From Antedon mediterranea (lineage: Eukaryota > Echinodermata > Crinoidea > Comatulida > Antedonidae): a stretch of DNA of 60,000 nt. A model generated the notes under the pieces. It was not told the origin of the DNA. It saw only the letters and a program-made list of their open reading frames with translations, and did not search any database. The translations under genes and the position numbers were made by a program. The stretch lies in the NCBI RefSeq assembly GCF_964355755.1, contig NC_092674.1, positions 21,790,001-21,850,000 on the forward strand, written 5' to 3'. Positions 49,701-57,770 of the stretch are shown piece after piece. The stretch's first letter is position 1; the number at the start of each line of letters is the position of its first letter.

Positions 49701-51516
49701 GTTGTCCGGGGGGTAGTTGTCCGGGGGTAGTTGTCCTAAGGGGGTAGTTGTCCGGGTGGTAAATATCCGGGGGGTAACTGTCTAGGGGGTAGGTGTCCTA
49801 GAACCTTAAATTTGTACATACCAATAGAAAGTGCCTTTTATGGTGAGGTTTCGTTTAACAGTTCTTTATTGTATCTGTATTTGTATTATGCTGACTAATA
49901 ATTCAAAGTTCACGCTTAAACAATTTCACAGAAAACAGAAAGTCTTCAGTCGAGTATGAAAGAGTTCTTTGAGAAACATGATGATTTGAAAAGAATGTTT
50001 ATAAAGGAACTCTCAAAAATACACGATATACTGAACAAACTTGAACAAGCTGCAGTTCCACAGAATCATAGTAAGGTTTAATTGTATTTAAAGAAACCAT
50101 TTTGACATATTGTATTGTTTAATACGAAAACAATGTTTATAGAAAAAAATCCTACTTCTGACATTGACAATAACAGTTTCTGGGAACAAAATAATATTTT
50201 AGGGGGACCTGTTGAAGGGATTGGAAGTACAGTATATATTGAAAATAGCTTTCATGAAACAAAATAATTTTAGATGAAAGCATTTGAGAGAAAAAATTCA
50301 TGAACATGAAGGCTTTTTTATTCAGCTTGTAACATTTTGCAAAAGTTTGGAATATGAAATAATTTTTCTTTGCAGGTGTCACAACCGCAGGAAATCAAAA
50401 CATCATTGTGCAGAATTCAAAAAATGTGAATATTAATATTGATAATACAATTCAAGGTAGGTCAATGTTGCCATCTGTTTAATATTCTTCAATTTGTGAA
50501 CCCTTTGATTTTTATGTCTGAATACCAGGGGCCGGATTTATCAAACTTGCTTAGCAAAAAAATCGTCTTAACTTTGCCTTAAATCCTTGATTTTGCCTAA
50601 GTCAGATTTATCAATATATCTAAGCAAAAAAATTTGCTTAATTTTGTCTTAAATCTAAGACGAAAAACACCCTGCCTTAAGATGAAAAATTTCGTCTTAT
50701 CTCATTTCTGCAACAGAAACATTCTTTTTTGACAACGCGAGCGCGCTAGGCCGGAACATTGAACATTCGGAAAGGCTACGCTAGTGCGTTTTACGCTGTA
50801 CTACGGACGCTAAAATAATGATATCGATTTTCACAAAGATGGCCTAGAAATTGGACGAGCAAAACTAATATTTTCGGGATAGGTACGACCCAATTGACTA
50901 GCTTTTAGAAAACTGTATCGGCTGCCAAGGGTCGCTGTCATTGATAAAAATAAATAAATGTTGATTTGATTTAAGTTTAGAGCGAATGATTTTCGTATAT
51001 ATTTCCGACTGTTGTGCTCTTTCTCTATTTCAAGTAATAAAAACAATAGTAGCCAGAATGCGCCCTCTCTTGTTGGGAGTGAAAATACGGAGATAAAATG
51101 TTATAGCGCCGCCATCGCTAAGAGAAAAAAGCTAATACGCATGCGTAAGCAAGAATTTTTCGTCTTAAGACATAATTTGCTGCCCTCTAGAGTTTAATTT
51201 TGCGCATGTGCAAAGTAAAATTTACCTAAGACAATTTTTCTGCTAAGACATTGCTAAGACGGTTTGATAAATAAGATTAAGTTATTTGCTTAAGCACTTC
51301 TTAAATATTTCACCTTAAGCAAAAATATAAGCAAATATTGATAAATGCCAACCCAGTGGAATTTGAGAAATATTGGCAAAACAACTATGGCATTTGAGTT
51401 ATTGAGTTATTAGGGTTAAGATTATTCTAAAGACATAATTTGATTTTCTTCTACTTTATCTGCAGAATCCAAATCCAATGGCGGTGTTGCCTTGAATGTT
51501 AAGGACTTCATCAAAA
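28743..51516 (+). CDS. CXorf38: CXorf38-like protein, 7 coding exons, 3' end not found
   Basis: Exons 28743-29243, 31273-31434, 47234-47283, 47429-47525, 49932-50070, 50376-50456, 51466-51516 join in phase to about 360 codons; the last donor is phase 1, so more exons follow. ATG at 28743 has a strong context (AACATGG) just after an acceptor at 28730. Residues 14-55 (EEYKNWIKLNHGLMLLN..FHEYL), Cys 56/59/67/70, W111, WEVAKA (124-129), VRNKVMHSGM and YKQLLKLDFEI follow human CXorf38, a poorly characterised HEPN-like-fold protein. A Lys/Glu/Gly-rich insert fills residues 82-108. Exons 4-5 look coiled-coil; exon 6 encodes an Asn/Ile/Val-rich segment (IIVQNSKNVNINI). The 31434/47234 junction is supported by phase and continuity with the family. 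Function unknown. Confidence 0.82.
29244..31272 (+). other. first coding intron of the CXorf38-like gene
   Basis: Contains the Helitron-like copy at 29318-30364. The rest (30365-31272) shows a 127-codon plus-strand frame at 30468-30851 and an overlapping minus frame, neither recognised. They are treated as chance. Confidence 0.6.
29318..30364 (+). mobile_element. Helitron-like element, plus-strand relative of 13303-15846
   Basis: Starts TCTATATAAATTTACGTAAG and runs through the same blocks as 15846 down to 13303 (for example AAACGAATTTAGGTTCAACG, CCGGTTGAACAGCT, TATTTCGTTACTGAGTGGATAA, TTCGAGAACCATCTGTG). Ends CTAG at 30361-30364, followed by T. It lacks the terminal GC-rich hairpin of the other copy, ending at the CTAG that opens that hairpin. 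Confidence 0.65.
31630..32490. repeat. cluster of the 13-bp motif TTACGGACGGACA
   Basis: Exact or near-exact copies at about 31633, 31821, 31845 (GGATA variant), 32245, 32287 (inverted, TGTCCGTCCGTAA) and 32472. The pair 32245/32287 forms an inverted repeat around a loop of about 30 bp. Spacing is irregular and flanks are AT-rich, so it is not a simple tandem repeat. Confidence 0.75.
32692..33960 (-). mobile_element. CR1/Rex-type LINE with internal deletions
   Basis: Minus strand: the tail is ATTCA repeats and TTTATTGCC at 32692-32730. Pieces upstream are 33946-33677 and 33705-33247 (linker and RT start: AVGPDKVSGKVLKECNEQL, FEIPRIWIKSL) and 33211-32840 (LYTNDF, KYADDTGLI, then LLRSFLPSAM). 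A frameshift lies in the T-run near 33696. RT motif A is deleted near 33240, and the whole thumb between QFSTWC and the C-terminal motif is missing. It is a dead copy. Confidence 0.8.
35570..35876. repeat. dispersed repeat, inverted relative to 51995-52235
   Basis: Shares, in inverted order, AATTTTTACATTGGGATACC, TGGTACTTTTTC/GAAAAAGTACCA, CTTTTGCAATTAAA-like and CTATGGGTTTGG blocks with 51995-52235. Function and family unknown; no terminal structure is evident. Confidence 0.6.
36624..38139 (+). mobile_element. Helitron-like element, copy H2
   Basis: Starts with a palindrome GGTGATCATTT..AAATGATCACC (36624-36651), then a second one GGTTATCCGCAAC..GTTGC.GGATAACC (36681-36710). Ends GCGGATAACC, a hairpin ACTCGTCAAAGTGACGAGT (38105-38123) and CTAG at 38136-38139 before TT. 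The 5' stem sequence recurs inverted at the 3' side. The body is rich in GCGCAC words with no coding potential. Outer versus inner 5' boundary is uncertain. Confidence 0.65.
38552..39410 (-). mobile_element. 5'-truncated CR1/Rex-type LINE with (ACTTG)n tail
   Basis: The minus-strand 3' tail is a pentamer array (AAGTC on the plus strand, 38552-38585). Upstream is an open C-terminal RT frame, 39408-38704. Sequence loses LINE similarity just beyond 39410, giving a classic 5' truncation. Confidence 0.85.
38704..39408 (-). pseudogene. LINE RT C-terminal part (motif C to end)
   Basis: 234 codons, uninterrupted: FKFADDTTIVG (motif C, F for Y), WCNEKNLFLNVSKTKEMVVD, EFKFLGIYISNDLKW (motif E region), the thumb, then LMRSGRRFRSIKANKARFTN and a FFPGSIRALN end. 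The intact frame suggests a fairly recent insertion. It has no start codon of its own; the ATG used is internal. Confidence 0.85.
40235..40375. repeat. diverged copy of the GTCTAC..ATCAAA MITE
   Basis: CTCTGTCTCAACTATCAAAC then GTGACAAGAAAATGTG, followed by ATATGACATTAT- and CATATTTGGACATATCAC-type blocks as in 2402-2556. The right terminus is not recognisable. Confidence 0.5.
40807..41046. repeat. TTTAGGTGTTTAGG minisatellite
   Basis: Irregular array of TTTAGGTG, TTTAGGTT and GAATGTTTAGGTG words. A longer unit beginning GTTTGATTCAGTTTATTTAGG recurs at about 40808, 40903 and 40967. The words resemble but do not equal the metazoan telomere repeat. Confidence 0.85.
42480..42600 (+). repeat. 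tRNA-derived SINE head
   Basis: TTGGTAGTGTACCTAGGTGA (A-box-like) followed about 40 bp later by CAGGGTTCAATCCTGACCC, which contains a good RNA polymerase III B box (GGTTCAATCC). It is followed directly by the ATTCA tail of a minus-strand LINE. Confidence 0.6.
42601..42790 (-). repeat. LINE 3' UTR/tail fragment
   Basis: ATTCA pentamer array, then TTTCTTTATTGCTGCAAATG, matching in style the tails at 32692 and 9655. No coding part is recognisable upstream, so it is a short 5'-truncated copy. Confidence 0.6.
44560..45310. repeat. ATC-rich minisatellite
   Basis: Array of CATCATAATCAGTAATCAATC and CACTTTTAGTTGATATCATC words, with a compound unit of roughly 50-55 bp that is most regular between 44755 and 45150. 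Simple ATC/CATCAT runs surround it. No coding signal. Confidence 0.9.
45440..47192 (+). mobile_element. Helitron-like element, copy H3/H4 (outer)
   Basis: Opens with GGTGATCATTT..AAATGATCACC (45440-45464). Ends AAATGATCACCTAT, a hairpin AATTCGTCAAAGTGACGAATT (47163-47183) and CTAG at 47189-47192 before TT. The 5' stem therefore recurs inverted next to the 3' hairpin. The GCGCA-rich body lacks genes. A second, shorter element is nested at 45494-45642. Confidence 0.65.
45494..45642 (+). mobile_element. 149-bp Helitron-like element nested in H3
   Basis: Starts GGTTATCCGCAACTTAGTTGC and ends GCGGATAACTAACTCGTC, AAAGTGACGAGT, then CTAG at 45639-45642 before TT. It is complete at both ends, and is the smallest member of the family also seen at 36681-38139 and 26464. 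Confidence 0.65.
47691..49805. mobile_element. 2.1-kb foldback/MULE-like element with minisatellite arms
   Basis: Flanked by a 9-bp duplication TTAAATTTG (47682-47690 and 49806-49814). The left arm (47691-48375) is an array of GGACAACTACCCCC-type units. The right arm (49392-49805) is the inverse, GGGGGTAGTTGTCC and GGGGGTAGTTGACC. Arm ends align imperfectly as inverted repeats. The centre holds a hairpin AATTCGTTACTTTGACGAATT near 48432 and a nested foldback element. It sits in the intron between CXorf38-like exons 4 and 5. No transposase seen; Mutator/foldback assignment rests on the 9-bp duplication and structure. Confidence 0.72.
49021..49339. mobile_element. 319-bp foldback element nested in the larger one
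   Basis: 9-bp duplication GTTAAAAAC (49012-49020 and 49340-49348). Terminal inverted repeats begin GGGTGTTTCGAAACTAGAGA and run about 50 bp through GAGACCCAATACGAAAAGGG. Between them is an array of about ten 22-bp units (TATACGAAAAGGGAGACC core), apparently expanded from the inner end of the left arm only. No coding capacity. Confidence 0.82.
50528..51354. mobile_element. about 830-bp TIR element in a CXorf38-like intron
   Basis: The left end GGGGCCGGATTTATCAAAC then TTGCTTAGC; the right end GCTTAT..GCAAATATTGATAAATGCC then AACCC, its imperfect inverse. The interior repeats CTTAAGAC/GTCTTAAG words. No coding capacity. The target duplication is unclear. Confidence 0.6.
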
Positions 51517-51990
51517 GTAAGTCAGCATTATTATAATACTTTACCTTCAAAATTGTTTAAGATTAACAAACCAACGTGGCAAATCCTATTTTGATATCCT
51601 TATTGCACCCAATCCCCTATTGGACTTTCAGATTACTGTATTTTGTATAAAACCAAAACTACAAATTCCAATGACATGGGTTATTTACACTGCCATGGCA
51701 ACTCATGTTAAATCTTCTCGAAATATCGTTTTTATACATACCTAATTGCTTAATATTATTTTAATTAAAGAATAAAAATAGATTTAAAAGTACAAAACGT
51801 TCAACCTAGTAAAAAAAATTTCTGCTGCCCGGCCCACAGCCAGAATGTTTATGGAGGGGTTCAGATTTGAAAAAAATTATTATAGGGTTAACCGACAAAT
51901 TAATTGTAATAACGTAAAAATATAATTAGAAATATTGGGCAGGATGTCAATCAGGGCCGGTGAAACGTTTCTGAAATGAGGAATGGGGGT
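51517..51990. other. sequence after the last recognised exon
   Basis: Starts with the donor GTAAGT in phase 1. Nothing recognisable follows to 51990. The rest of the CXorf38-like gene must be downstream or has been lost. Confidence 0.5.
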
Positions 51991-51994
51991 AAAG

Positions 51995-52235
51995 GTAATA
52001 GTAGGTATCCCAATGTAAAAATTCAAATTAATGATGGTACTTTTTCTTCAGTTAATCAAAAGGAACTTACTGAACCTAAACTTTTGCAATTAAAATGATT
52101 GATATCAGATTATCCTTTCAAAAGTTATGTTCAGTCAAAGTTGCCAAAAGGGTTATAACTTTTATATTAATAACTTATAAGTTCTTATTTTTGCCAAACC
52201 CATAGATACCACAGAGTTGTACAAAAAATTATTAA
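51995..52235. repeat. dispersed repeat, inverted relative to 35570-35876
   Basis: See the partner entry. Shared words include GGTATCCCAATGTAAAAATT, GATGGTACTTTTTCTTCAGT and CAAACCCATAGATACCA. No terminal repeats or duplication recognised. Confidence 0.6.
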
Positions 52236-52689
52236 AAGTGAATTTTCCCAGCAACCAAACCTGACTGGGCTCCAAACTCACATCATCCTCAGAAATTGCA
52301 CTCTCATAATGGTTTTTTGTAATTTTGCAATGTTATTTTAACCTCTCCACCTCAGCCCCAGCTGGCTGCTAGGTGAGAGAATTTTAGGAATATCGTGGTC
52401 GGGATAAATTGATAAATAGGAAAAGGAAAATATCGTGCAAACTAGAGTTGATAGACTTCAGTCGATCGTTTAATAACAAACTGAAGGAGAATGGCTCTAT
52501 CAAGCTATAGGGCCTGTCGACAAATTGTCTGCGGAGTAGCAATTAGGCTGGTACATCCCCTGTCATGTGGTACACAGTAGTCTAGCATTACTGAACTTGC
52601 TGTTATGTTTCCGGCAAGGACGCGTTGGAGTATCTGGAGATCGACGTACAATATGTTGCGCTCCTCTGGTGGGATGACGAGATGGATAC

Positions 52690-53142
52690 TTGACTTGTGA
52701 TGGAGTGGTTGGTACTCTGGAGCTGCCTGTAGCCTTTGCTGCGCAACATTTGCCTTACAGAAGGTGGCAAATGATAGGCCACCTGAGTTTCGTGTTGGCC
52801 AAATGCAGAGTAGCACAAAAATGCCAAATTTCTATACCACACCTGCAATTACTTGGGGCTCTTCTTGGTGCACAACTAGCTCAGACTATCACCAGTGCAC
52901 TCACCCTGGACGTGGAATATATTATTATGTGGAGTGATTCAACAACAGTTCTTACATGGATACAATCGGATTCCTGTCATTTTGTCGGGACTCGGATAGC
53001 TGAAATCCAGACGTTGACATCCGACAGTGTGTGGTGGTATGTGCGAACAGATGAGAACCCTACAGATGACATTACTCGAGGTCTGTCAGTTACAGAGCTT
53101 GCGAAAGGATCCAGATGGACTGATGAACTTCATGGCTGCTAG
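52690..53142 (+). pseudogene. BEL/Pao RNase H region
   Basis: Open frame containing LSFVLAKCRVA, ISIPHLQLLGALLGAQLA, YIIMWSDSTTVLTWIQSDSC and ENPTDDITRGLSV, the typical order of the Pao RNase H and its downstream linker. The frame ends at 53142 while similarity resumes later in other frames. The ATG is not a natural start. Confidence 0.85.
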
Positions 53143-53529
53143 ATGCAAAAGATACACGGCAGAGGTATAGTGCCTCGATGCTGGCACGAACCCGAGTCTA
53201 ATCATTAAATTCATCTGCAGATACCAACGAGATAAAGAAGTCCCTATTCTGTGGTGTAACCTTGGCAACTCCAATACAGGATATAGACTTGAAAGAATTC
53301 CAGACTTGCCAGAACTTGTATAAGCACTGGGGGAGAAACTCAACACAGTAGATGGACAAGATACGGTTGTATTAAATGCAGAACAAGTACATGATGCCAA
53401 ATATAAACTCTTACAATCATTTAAAGAAGAGATCGCTACACTCACAACCCAGAAAGAATCACAGAAGAGTAGTCGTCTGTTGGAGCTCTCTCCGGAGCTG
53501 GATGAAACGATAAACATTAAATTTGTATA

Positions 53530-54315
53530 GGTATACTCAGGAAAGTGGATAAACAACACTAGTGTAGGACCACATCCAATTGTCCTCCCACCATCATATC
53601 CAGTAACCAAGCTTCTTATCCAGGATGCGGATAATCATTTCAACCACCAGGCCGGAACCGAGCAAGTTTTCGCCTTTCTGCGTTGTCGCTTCTGGATATT
53701 AAGAGGACGAACCTCTGTCATAGGTATACTCAGAAAATTCTATTCCACAGGGAGGGTATTGCTTTGTCCCAATTGCAGTGAAAGTTAGACGGTCACAAGA
53801 AAAGTGTTGGGGCCTTGTCTTCAAGTGTATGACAGTTCATCTGGAACTGATAGAGTTTCTTGATGTGGATCTTTTTCTGATGGCATATAGGCATTTTGCC
53901 TCTATGCAGAGAAGTACCATATGAACTCTGTAGTGACTGTGGAACAAACTTCAAGGGCACAGAGAAAAGGATTGAGACTGCACCGAAAGCAATGGAACTG
54001 GAGTCTGGCAACATTTAAAGTGAGATTTTGCTTTAACCCTCCAAGTGCTCCTCTTTGGTGGGTTGTGGGAGTGGGAAATGAGGTCTATCAAATGTGCGCT
54101 GAAAGGAGTTCTACGAGACCGAGTATTACCTGATGTTGTGCTACGTACCATTCTGTCGGAAGTGGAAGGAATTATGAACTCTAAACCTCTTGGCTACGCA
54201 TCCTCCGAGATAGCTGATATCAACCCAGTTACACCAAATATGCTGTTGATTGGGCAGCAGGATCCTGCTCTACCCATGGTTGTGTACAAGGAGTCAGAAC
54301 TAAAAGGACGGCGTT
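53530..54315 (+). pseudogene. BEL/Pao integrase region
   Basis: Pieces: PVTKLLIQDADNHFNHQAGT and CRFWILRGRTSVI (zinc-binding H..H region), QTSRAQRKGLRL, FNPPSAPL, then from 54045 LFGGLWEWEMRSIKCALKGV and VEGIMNSKPLGYAS..TPNMLLIG. Several frame changes between them show decay. It ends near VVYKESELKGRR, where a LINE takes over. Confidence 0.8.
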
Positions 54316-54863
54316 ATTCCCATGCAATTCTGGATCTTGTTAACAACATCACCTCATCTCTTGACAGTTTTTACTCTCCGTTTTTAGACTTGTCAAAAGC
54401 GTTTGATGTCATCAATCATAAAATTCTTTTTGGTAAATTATTTAATTATGGCATTGGAGAAATTGCATTAAACTGGTTTGAAAGTTATTTAGTAAACCGT
54501 AAACAGTATGTTGCGTTAGGCTCATTTAAATCATCAGTGGAGGCTGTAAATTGCGGAGTGCCTAAAGGGTCGGTTTTAGGACCACTACTATTTTTAATTT
54601 ATGTAAATAATCTTTCTAGATCAAGTGACACTCTGAAAGTCATATCCTTTGCTGATGATACTACGATTTTGTATTCTCATTCTGATATCAATGTCTTATA
54701 TAACACCGTCAACACTGAACTAAATAAAATGACTGACTGGTTCATCTCAAATAAGCTTATTGTTAATGTACAGAAAACTAATTACATTTTATTTCGTACT
54801 CAACAAAGACAAATTGATTTCTCTAATCTTAATATTTACATTAAAGATGTATTGTCCCTTTGA
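54045..54863 (+). pseudogene. chimeric open frame: Pao integrase end fused to LINE RT
   Basis: 272 codons without a stop. The first 90 or so are Pao integrase C-terminal (see above); then, after KGRRYSH, the LINE begins: LDLVNNITSSLDS, LDLSKAFDVINHKILF (motif A), CGVPKGSVLGPLLFLIYVNN (motif B), SFADDTTILY (motif C). The tail of the frame runs into the MITE. The fusion is a by-product of LINE insertion in phase. Six or so residues before motif A look deleted. Confidence 0.8.
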
Positions 54864-55000
54864 CTAATTCCAAAAAAATAAAAAATAAAAGATGGGTCAT
54901 TTTGAAGTATCATAATAGCTATTAACTATCACAAAAAATTTTTCGAAAAAAAAACAAAATTTGACCTTCATTTTTTTGTGTTTCAAGAGACAATACATCT
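54845..55000. mobile_element. 156-bp piggyBac-like MITE with TTAA duplication
   Basis: TTAA at 54841-54844 and 55001-55004. Inverted ends AGATGTATTGTC and GACAATACATCT (12 bp perfect, then CCTTTGA against TCAAGA). The interior is A/T-rich. One TTAA in its place would make the flanking LINE codons continuous in frame, which supports a precise insertion. Confidence 0.85.
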
Positions 55001-55004
55001 TTAA

Positions 55005-55580
55005 CAATAATATTATTGAACGTAAACCCGAAGTATTATTCCTCGGAGTTTATTTACATGAATACTTGAGATGGACCAGTCATCATGTATCTAAAAAGAT
55101 ATTGTAATTGGCATCCTTTGTAAATTAAGACATTTTTTTCCACAACATATCTTACTCTTGTTTAACACCCTTATACAACCTCATCTTCTTTATTGCAACA
55201 TTATTTGGGCAGCCGACTACCCATCAAATTTAGAAAAACTTAATAAACAAATTAAACGTGCTGCCCGTATTATTACTTTCTCTCACTATCTCGCCCCTTC
55301 CCAACCTTTACTTAAAAAACTCAATATTCTTAGTAAACATGATCTATTTACAACACAAATTGCTTCCTTTATTTTTCAATTCTTTAATACCAGACTCCCT
55401 GTGACAATGTCTAATCTATTAAGTCATCATACAAAATCACACAAGTACAATTTACGTATCAACAATAAATTTCAGCATCTTGAGGTACCTCTTTTTAGAC
55501 TGAAAATTTCCGAATATTGTATTTCTGTTTCAGGGCCGCGAATCTGGAATGATCTTGATGACAAACCTAAAGCATTTTAA
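55005..55580 (+). pseudogene. LINE RT thumb and C-terminus
   Basis: From 55005 NNNIIERKPEVLFLGVYLHE; a frameshift near 55104; then from 55158 TLIQPHLLYCNIIWAADYPS, KQIKRAARIITFSHY, and a C-terminal SGPRIWNDL. Typical of jockey/CR1/L2-group RTs. Stop at 55578-55580. Confidence 0.83.
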
Positions 55581-55934
55581 ATCTCTTTATACTTTTTGTA
55601 AAAATTAAAAAAAATATCTTATTTCTTTATACTAATTTTTTTAAATATTATTATGATTGTAGTACACTGAAAGTATCTATTTTTATTTCATCGTTTTTGT
55701 TTTTATTTATTATTTTATGTAGTAAAATGTATTAGTTTAAATGTATGTGTATTGTTTCTGGGGTCTTTATCGAGACAAGAAACTTGATTTCTTCTAGAGA
55801 AGACCCCAAATGATGGCTTATTACTAATGTTTTCATTTATGTACACATCTATATATTATACTGTATAATGCCATTGTTGAACAAAATAAATGTTGTTGAA
55901 CAAAATAAATGTTTTTGAACTTGAGTTGATCAGA

Positions 55935-56258
55935 TCATGGAGGTATCCTCCATGATCAGATCATACAACATCGGCAAGGGTTCGAGGCCGACTCGCTCCT
56001 AGTTCTGGTGGTGGAACAAGTCTTCTCGGATAAGGACTATAAACCGTAGGTCCAGTGTACACAGTTATAACCTGTGTGTACTTTAAAGAAACCCAGTTCA
56101 TTATTCGAAAAAGAGTAGGGGGTTACCCCGGTGAACTGGTTCACACAATAGCCCCTGTATCAGGGGGATTACCACCTATCTGATAGGACAGTGATTAATT
56201 CACTATTGGTAATCCTTGGCCACATTGTCTAAAGACATAAAATAAAAAAAAAAATAAA
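55935..56258 (+). repeat. tRNA-derived SINE, best copy
   Basis: The B box GGTTCGAGGCC at 55979-55989 lies in the tRNA-like head. It is followed by CTCCTAGTTCTGGTGGTGGA, GTGTGTACTTTAAAGAA, GGTGAACTGGTTCACAC and GGTAATCCTTGGCCACA blocks and an A/T-rich ATAAA tail at 56236-56258. The first 30 bp carry an extra palindrome (GATCAGATCATGGAGG..). Related copies at 5890-6165 (inverted) and 21128-21215. Confidence 0.72.
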
Positions 56259-57770
56259 ATACTTACCGACTCTGTAAAAGCGCCAGAAGTGGCAGAGATC
56301 GAGAACTTGAAGTTGGAGACGTGATGATAGTAGTCCACAGTTGAGCCAATCATTACGCGGACCAGGCTACTTTAGCGTTACGTTTGGCATCCACTGAATC
56401 AGTGGATGACCTATCCCCTCAACATGTCAATTGTGGTATAAGTTGACAGGAATAATACTCTGTGGTGTAATAAAAATGCCAGCGTGTTTATTTAAGACTG
56501 CAAGTGTTAAGAATAACTTGCTCTCCATTTTCAACTTCCTCTTACCAATGACCAATAGCAAACAGGCACTGCTTGTCAATCAGGTCCTCACTGACTGGGT
56601 ATTAACCAATCAATTTACTATTAGATAGGTCACTGATTTTATAAAATAGTTTGCGGGAAATTTGATTTCTGACCTTGTACAGGAATAAATACTTTAGTGG
56701 TTGTTTATAATAATAATCTAAATATTTCTCAATGCTGCTTTATGCAAAGCAATTTAACTAGAACTACAGACACATTAAATAAATACTTTTAAACATGAAC
56801 AATAGTTTTGTTAGGGAATTGGGATGGCCGTGTGATATTCAATTTATTAAATTTAATGGGAAAGTATATATCTTTCACAAAATTTCGTATGTCATCAGGC
56901 AGCGTTTTAAAGGCTGGAAGCCCTTTGATCGATTTTGGGAACAAAATGGATTGATAGTCAATCATGAGTACTTCCGAACAGTGCTAATGTATCACGAAAG
57001 TATATTAGTGTTTCATGTTTTATTCACCTGTTGTTGGGTGGTGGACATCTTGTAGACAATGTACAGCAGCAACAAACATACATAATTGATACAAATGAAC
57101 ACAATTTAAATTTGATAACTCTACGCAATTTTATACGAGATAAATGCGTAGACTCGGTCATCAATGACCGTCTACTTGATAATATAAACGACGAGCCCGT
57201 GGAAGAAAATGTAGCCTACAACAGAACTATTAGAAAGAATTAATCGCAAAAGGGTTAGGCCTTAGCCAGATATACCACGGAGTTCAAATATCCCCCGCCA
57301 TTCCTCCTGATGGATTGAGGTGGCAGGCATCAAAGCGATTTTAAAATTGAATGGAAGCGCATCGAAAATAAATAAAAGATCTTTCTCGGAAGATTCATTG
57401 TGGAGGAAAATCTGACTTGCTGCATGCGTTTGCATGGTAGGTAGAAATCAACGTTCCGATAAAAATAAAATAATTCACAAATTCTTATCAGATAGATCTA
57501 CGTAAACGTGTGAAGTAGAAAGAGGTCTTATTTACAGTATATCAGTAGGCCTAATATATATTCGTATAAAATATCCTAATTTCCACAACTCAGGATTATG
57601 TCCATAATGATATCAATAGTAAGAATCTGTTATAGGCCTATGCGTAATTTTTTTTAATTAAGCCACTCATTTTTCATTATCATACATTAAATTCAATTAT
57701 ACCATACACAATTCAGTGATTATTTTACAGTTATTTTCTTATTTTCCCAATTGTCTTTTCTCTTACAGGT
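56259..57770 (+). other. unassigned region with a duplicated segment
   Basis: A segment 56640-56945 (GAATAAATACTTTAGTGG, AATGGGAAAGTATAT, CTTTCACAAAAT, AAAGGCTGGAAG) recurs in shortened form at 59525-59695. Frames at 56795-57055 and 57031-57243 are open but match no family I know. No splice-supported exon could be defined. Confidence 0.4.

Larger units (their letters stand above)
52690..54315 (+). mobile_element. BEL/Pao-type LTR retrotransposon, decayed internal fragment
   Basis: RNase H and integrase parts on the plus strand in changing frames, followed immediately by a LINE. No LTR, gag, protease or RT core was recognised. Only the second half of pol remains, with several frameshifts. Flank 52236-52689 shows no clear coding. 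Confidence 0.8.
54320..55925 (+). mobile_element. CR1/L2-type LINE, 5'-truncated, inserted in the BEL/Pao remnant
   Basis: RT part 54320-54840, continuing 55005-55580 after a 156-bp MITE. Then a 3' UTR and a tail of repeated TTGAACAAAATAAATGTT (55870-55920). It is 5'-truncated just before RT motif A. Confidence 0.83.

Noticed and set aside
47700-49790. Direct-repeat arrays as a CRISPR-like locus
   Set aside because: Units are contiguous or near-contiguous minisatellite repeats with no unique spacers, in a eukaryotic intron.
56795-57243. Two overlapping plus-strand frames of 86 and 70 codons
   Set aside because: Open but unrecognised, with no splice support, and part of the segment is a duplicated repeat; not called as a gene.
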